From: an uncultured Eubacteriales bacterium
Lineage (GTDB): Bacteria > Bacillota > Clostridia > Oscillospirales > CAG-272
DNA length: 6,895 bases
Assembly: GCA_934476315.1 (NCBI GenBank)
Contig: CAKSNQ010000063.1
Location: forward strand, 1-6,895
Reading direction: 5' to 3'
Shown: positions 4,581-6,895 of the stretch, piece after piece
Layout of the letters: each line of letters starts with the position of its first letter
Position numbering within the stretch: position 1 is the first letter of the stretch
The notes under the pieces: model-generated
What the model was told of the DNA's origin: nothing
The model's input: the letters and a program-made list of their open reading frames with translations, nothing else
The model's database searches: none
Translations under genes and position numbers: made by a program

Positions 4581-6110
4581 ATGGCATCTTCGCAAACCGT
4601 TCTGATCCTTGACTTCGGCGGTCAGTATAAGGAGTTGATCGCGCGCCGCGTCCGCGAGTGCAACGTCTACTCTGTCGTGCGCGCCGGGACGCTCTCCGCC
4701 GAGGAGATCCGCAAGATCGCCCCCATCGGCATCATCCTCACGGGCGGTCCCAACAGCGTCTACCGCGAGGACTCCCCCCATTGCGACAAGAAGATTTTCG
4801 ACCTCGGCATCCCCGTGCTCGGCATCTGCTACGGCACCCAGTTGCTCGCCTGGTCCACGGGCGGCACCGTCGCACCCTGCACCGTCAGCGAGTACGGCAA
4901 AACCTCCATGCGCGCCGACCCCGCATGCGTCCTGTTCTCCGGACTGGACGCCGCGCAGATCGGGCTGATGAGCCACACCGACCAGATCACCGTCCTGCCC
5001 GAGGGCTTCCGCTCGGTGGCATCGACCGACAACTGCCCCAACGCCGCCATTGAAAATCCCGCCCGCCGTCTGTACGGCGTCCAGTTCCACCCCGAGGTGG
5101 AGAGCACACCCAACGGCACGGCGATTATCCGCAACTTCCTCTACCGCGTCTGCGGCGCCGCCGGCGACTACAACCTGCGCGACCTGGAGGCGACGCTGAT
5201 CGCCGGGGTGCGCCGTCAGGTCGGGGACGACCACGTTTTGCTCGGACTGTCCGGCGGCGTGGACTCCTCGGTGTGCGCCGCGCTCCTGTCCAAAGCAATC
5301 CCCGGACAGCTCCACTGCATTTTCGTCGATCACGGACTGATGCGCCTGCACGAGGGTGACGAGGTGGAACGCGCCTTTGCGGGACGCGACCTGCACTTCA
5401 TCCGCGTCAATGCGGCGGATCGCTTCCTCGGCGCTCTGCGCGGCGTAACCGATCCGGAGCAGAAGCGTAAGATCATCGGCGCCGAGTTCGTCCGCGTCTT
5501 TGAGGAGGAGTCGAAAAAGCTCCCGCACGTCCGCTGGCTGGCGCAGGGAACCATCTACCCCGACGTCATCGAGTCGGGCGGCAGTCAGGCGGCGACCATC
5601 AAGAGCCACCACAACGTCGGCGGACTGCCCAAAAATATGAAATTCTCCGGCGTCGTCGAGCCTTTGCGTGGGCTGTTCAAGGATGAGGTGCGCGCGCTGG
5701 GCAGACAGCTCGGACTTCCGCGCTCGTTCGTCGAGCGCCAGCCGTTCCCCGGTCCGGGACTCGGCGTGCGCATCATCGGGGAGATCACCCCGGAAAAGAT
5801 CGCCATTCTCCAGGAGGCGGACGCCATCTTCCGCGAGGAAATTACCCGACGCCGCATCCGCGCGGATCAGTTCTTCGCCGTCCTGACCGATACCCGTTCG
5901 GTCGGCGTGGTCGGGGACTTCCGCACTTACGATTATACGGTCGCCCTGCGCGCCGTCCGCACCTCCGACTTTATGACCTGCGAATACGCGCCCATCTCGC
6001 ACCACGTGCTGGGAACGGTCTCCTCGCGCATTGTCAATGAAGTCCGCGGCGTCGGTCGCGTCGTCTACGACATCACGGGTAAACCGCCCGCCACCATCGA
6101 ATGGTGCTGA
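4581..6110 (+). CDS. guaA: GMP synthase (glutamine-hydrolysing)
   Basis: Converts XMP to GMP with ATP and glutamine-derived ammonia; last step of guanine nucleotide synthesis, cytoplasmic, usually a dimer. The 509-residue product has, in order, a class I glutamine amidotransferase domain (about 1-195) with C83 in GICYGTQ and H170/E172 in FHPEVES; an ATP pyrophosphatase domain with SGGVDSS at 224-230; and a C-terminal dimerisation/XMP domain with RQPFPGPGLGVRI and a final KPPATIEWC. Most homologues end in WE, so the terminal Cys is unusual; the preceding Glu of the IEW motif is kept. The start is uncertain: ATG 4581 gives the usual short lead-in to VLILDFGGQ, with GGAG 12 bases upstream. ATG 4563 would add six residues but overlaps the shared leader element and has no clear ribosome site. 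A terminator follows at 6137-6184. Confidence 0.96.
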   Translation: MASSQTVLILDFGGQYKELIARRVRECNVYSVVRAGTLSAEEIRKIAPIGIILTGGPNSVYREDSPHCDKKIFDLGIPVLGICYGTQLLAWSTGGTVAPCTVSEYGKTSMRADPACVLFSGLDAAQIGLMSHTDQITVLPEGFRSVASTDNCPNAAIENPARRLYGVQFHPEVESTPNGTAIIRNFLYRVCGAAGDYNLRDLEATLIAGVRRQVGDDHVLLGLSGGVDSSVCAALLSKAIPGQLHCIFVDHGLMRLHEGDEVERAFAGRDLHFIRVNAADRFLGALRGVTDPEQKRKIIGAEFVRVFEEESKKLPHVRWLAQGTIYPDVIESGGSQAATIKSHHNVGGLPKNMKFSGVVEPLRGLFKDEVRALGRQLGLPRSFVERQPFPGPGLGVRIIGEITPEKIAILQEADAIFREEITRRRIRADQFFAVLTDTRSVGVVGDFRTYDYTVALRAVRTSDFMTCEYAPISHHVLGTVSSRIVNEVRGVGRVVYDITGKPPATIEWC

Positions 6111-6136
6111 TCGCCGTCCGAAAAACATAACATCCC

Positions 6137-6184
6137 CGCCCGAGCGAGTCGCCTGCGCAAGCAAGCCCCGCCCGGGCGCTTTTT
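6137..6184 (+). terminator. Terminator after guaA
   Basis: CGCCCG (6137-6142) pairs with CGGGCG (6173-6178), a six-pair GC stem over a long loop with internal structure. After one base comes a five-T run (6180-6184). It starts 27 bases after the guaA stop codon. The 13-base GAGTCGCCTGCGC in its loop (6146-6158) recurs at 6197-6209. Confidence 0.6.
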
Positions 6185-6189
6185 CTCTC

Positions 6190-6431
6190 GCGGGGGGAGT
6201 CGCCTGCGCTATGCGACAAGCACGAGCGCCTGAGCCGGTTTTCTCCCCGCATCCTGCATCGGAGACTTCAGCTAAAAGTACATTCCAACAGCAACCGAAA
6301 TGCATCCGGCTTTTTTGCATAGTGAAAACAATATTCTTTCAGCCGTCTTTGCGGAGGGAGAAACCATCTCAAACGCCGAAGTTTGGCGGCTTGCCGCGGT
6401 CCTCGCCTCCCCACACTCCTTGGCTGTGCGC
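6190..6431. repeat. Structured intergenic repeat, copy 1
   Basis: About 190 bases from 6241 align with 6717-6895 in the same orientation. Blocks shared exactly or nearly so include CATCCTGCATC, CTAAAAGTACATTCCAACAG, ACAATATTCTTT, GTCTTTGCGG, CCATCTCAAACGCCGAAGTT and CCTCCCCACACTCCTTGG. The copy opens with paired arms GCGGGG (6190-6195) and CCCCGC (6245-6250). Between conserved blocks the sequence diverges but can still pair locally, for example ATGCA and TGCAT in the 6300-6325 region. Frames do not persist between copies, so it is probably non-coding. No transposase or terminal target duplication is visible. Confidence 0.7.
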
Positions 6432-6686
6432 CGTACTCAGAAATCGGAAGGGGTGCTGGGAGAACCGCCCACACTACCACGCATTTCGGTGGCTATCCCA
6501 CACGCTTCCTCCGGCGGCGAGGGAAAACTCGCCCGGAGTTTTCCCTCGCCTATCTTTCTAAAATCCAGCGAACCTCGGGAGGGGTCTGGGGAGGGGTCAT
6601 CGGCGCGCCCCCGCGCCGCCCTCCCCAATGCGCCAAAGCGCCGCGTTGTTGCGGCGCGACGCGCATCCAGCCGAGGAATGAGGGGC
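6432..6686. other. Hairpin-rich spacer between the two repeat copies
   Basis: No gene can be supported. It holds a perfect 15-bp inverted repeat (6516-6530/6536-6550, loop GCCCG); a compound hairpin with arms GGGGAGGG (6588-6595) and CCCTCCCC (6619-6626) around inner arms CGGCGCG/CGCGCCG (6601-6618); and a 7-bp stem GCGCCGC/GCGGCGC around GTTGTT (6638-6657). The first is followed by TATCTTTCT and could terminate transcription weakly. Confidence 0.6.
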
Positions 6687-6895
6687 GTGGGGGGAGCAAC
6701 CCCGACGATTGAGGGGTTCTCCCCCCACATCCTGCATCAAAGACTTCAACTAAAAGTACATTCCAACAGCACATGAAAAAGTCTAAATTTTTCACACAGC
6801 AGAAACAATATTCTTTTGGCGGTCTTTGCGGGGAGAGGACCATCTCAAACGCCGAAGTTCCTCTCCCCGCCTCCCCACACTCCTTGGCTGTGCGC
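6687..6895. repeat. Structured intergenic repeat, copy 2 (cut by window end)
   Basis: Second copy of the element at 6190-6431. It opens with a perfect 10-bp arm pair, GTGGGGGGAG (6687-6696) and CTCCCCCCAC (6719-6728). A middle hairpin TGAAAAA/TTTTTCA follows the CCAACAGCA block. A perfect 12-bp stem GCGGGGAGAGGA (6828-6839)/TCCTCTCCCCGC (6859-6870) encloses the loop at 6840-6858, which matches copy 1. The homology runs to the last base, so the element may extend further. Confidence 0.7.

Noticed and set aside
6268..6843. Small - strand ORFs sharing a similar peptide in the two repeat copies
   Set aside because: The shared peptide falls in different frames because of a small indel between copies, and conservation follows hairpins and DNA blocks rather than codons.
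1..6895. CRISPR array, tRNA or classic riboswitch
   Set aside because: No regularly spaced identical repeats with unique spacers, no cloverleaf with a T-loop, and no recognisable riboswitch core were found; the repeats present are two-copy or imperfect tandem.

Overview
The window reads as chromosomal DNA from a GC-rich member of the Clostridia, probably an Oscillospirales/Ruminococcaceae-like gut anaerobe. This is inferred from AGGAGG-type ribosome sites, a type I glutamine synthetase gene followed directly by an ANTAR-domain antiterminator gene (an arrangement known from clostridia), and GC-rich, hairpin-dense intergenic DNA. All four recognisable genes lie on the + strand: glnA, an ANTAR regulator, pyrG and guaA. 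No tRNA, rRNA, CRISPR array, transposase or phage gene was seen.

Layout. Positions 1-253 are non-coding and packed with stem-loops. A consensus promoter (254-282) leads after about 13 bases into a strong intrinsic terminator (295-356). The 5' half of that terminator can instead fold into a short hairpin with an A1/G4 hexaloop, the signature recognised by ANTAR proteins. A second, extended -10 promoter (443-451) sits just before glnA (512-1726). After a gap holding an imperfect repeat array comes the ANTAR gene (1942-2526), then a 308-base gap with a probable terminator, pyrG (2835-4442), a 138-base gap with an 11-bp tandem repeat, and guaA (4581-6110). Downstream of guaA are a terminator and about 700 bases without genes. 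This stretch holds two diverged copies of a structured repeat (6190-6431 and 6687-6895, the second cut by the window end) with a hairpin cluster between them.

How it fits together. GlnA makes glutamine. PyrG (UTP to CTP) and GuaA (XMP to GMP) are both glutamine-consuming amidotransferases. The ANTAR protein is a plausible antiterminator of the glnA leader, which would make a self-contained nitrogen-control loop. pyrG and guaA carry an almost identical 26-base hairpin plus Shine-Dalgarno element directly before their starts, suggesting shared control or a mobile leader module. The GlnA sequence is itself unusual: it is short, lacks the normal C-terminal tail, and differs at a usually invariant active-site flap position.
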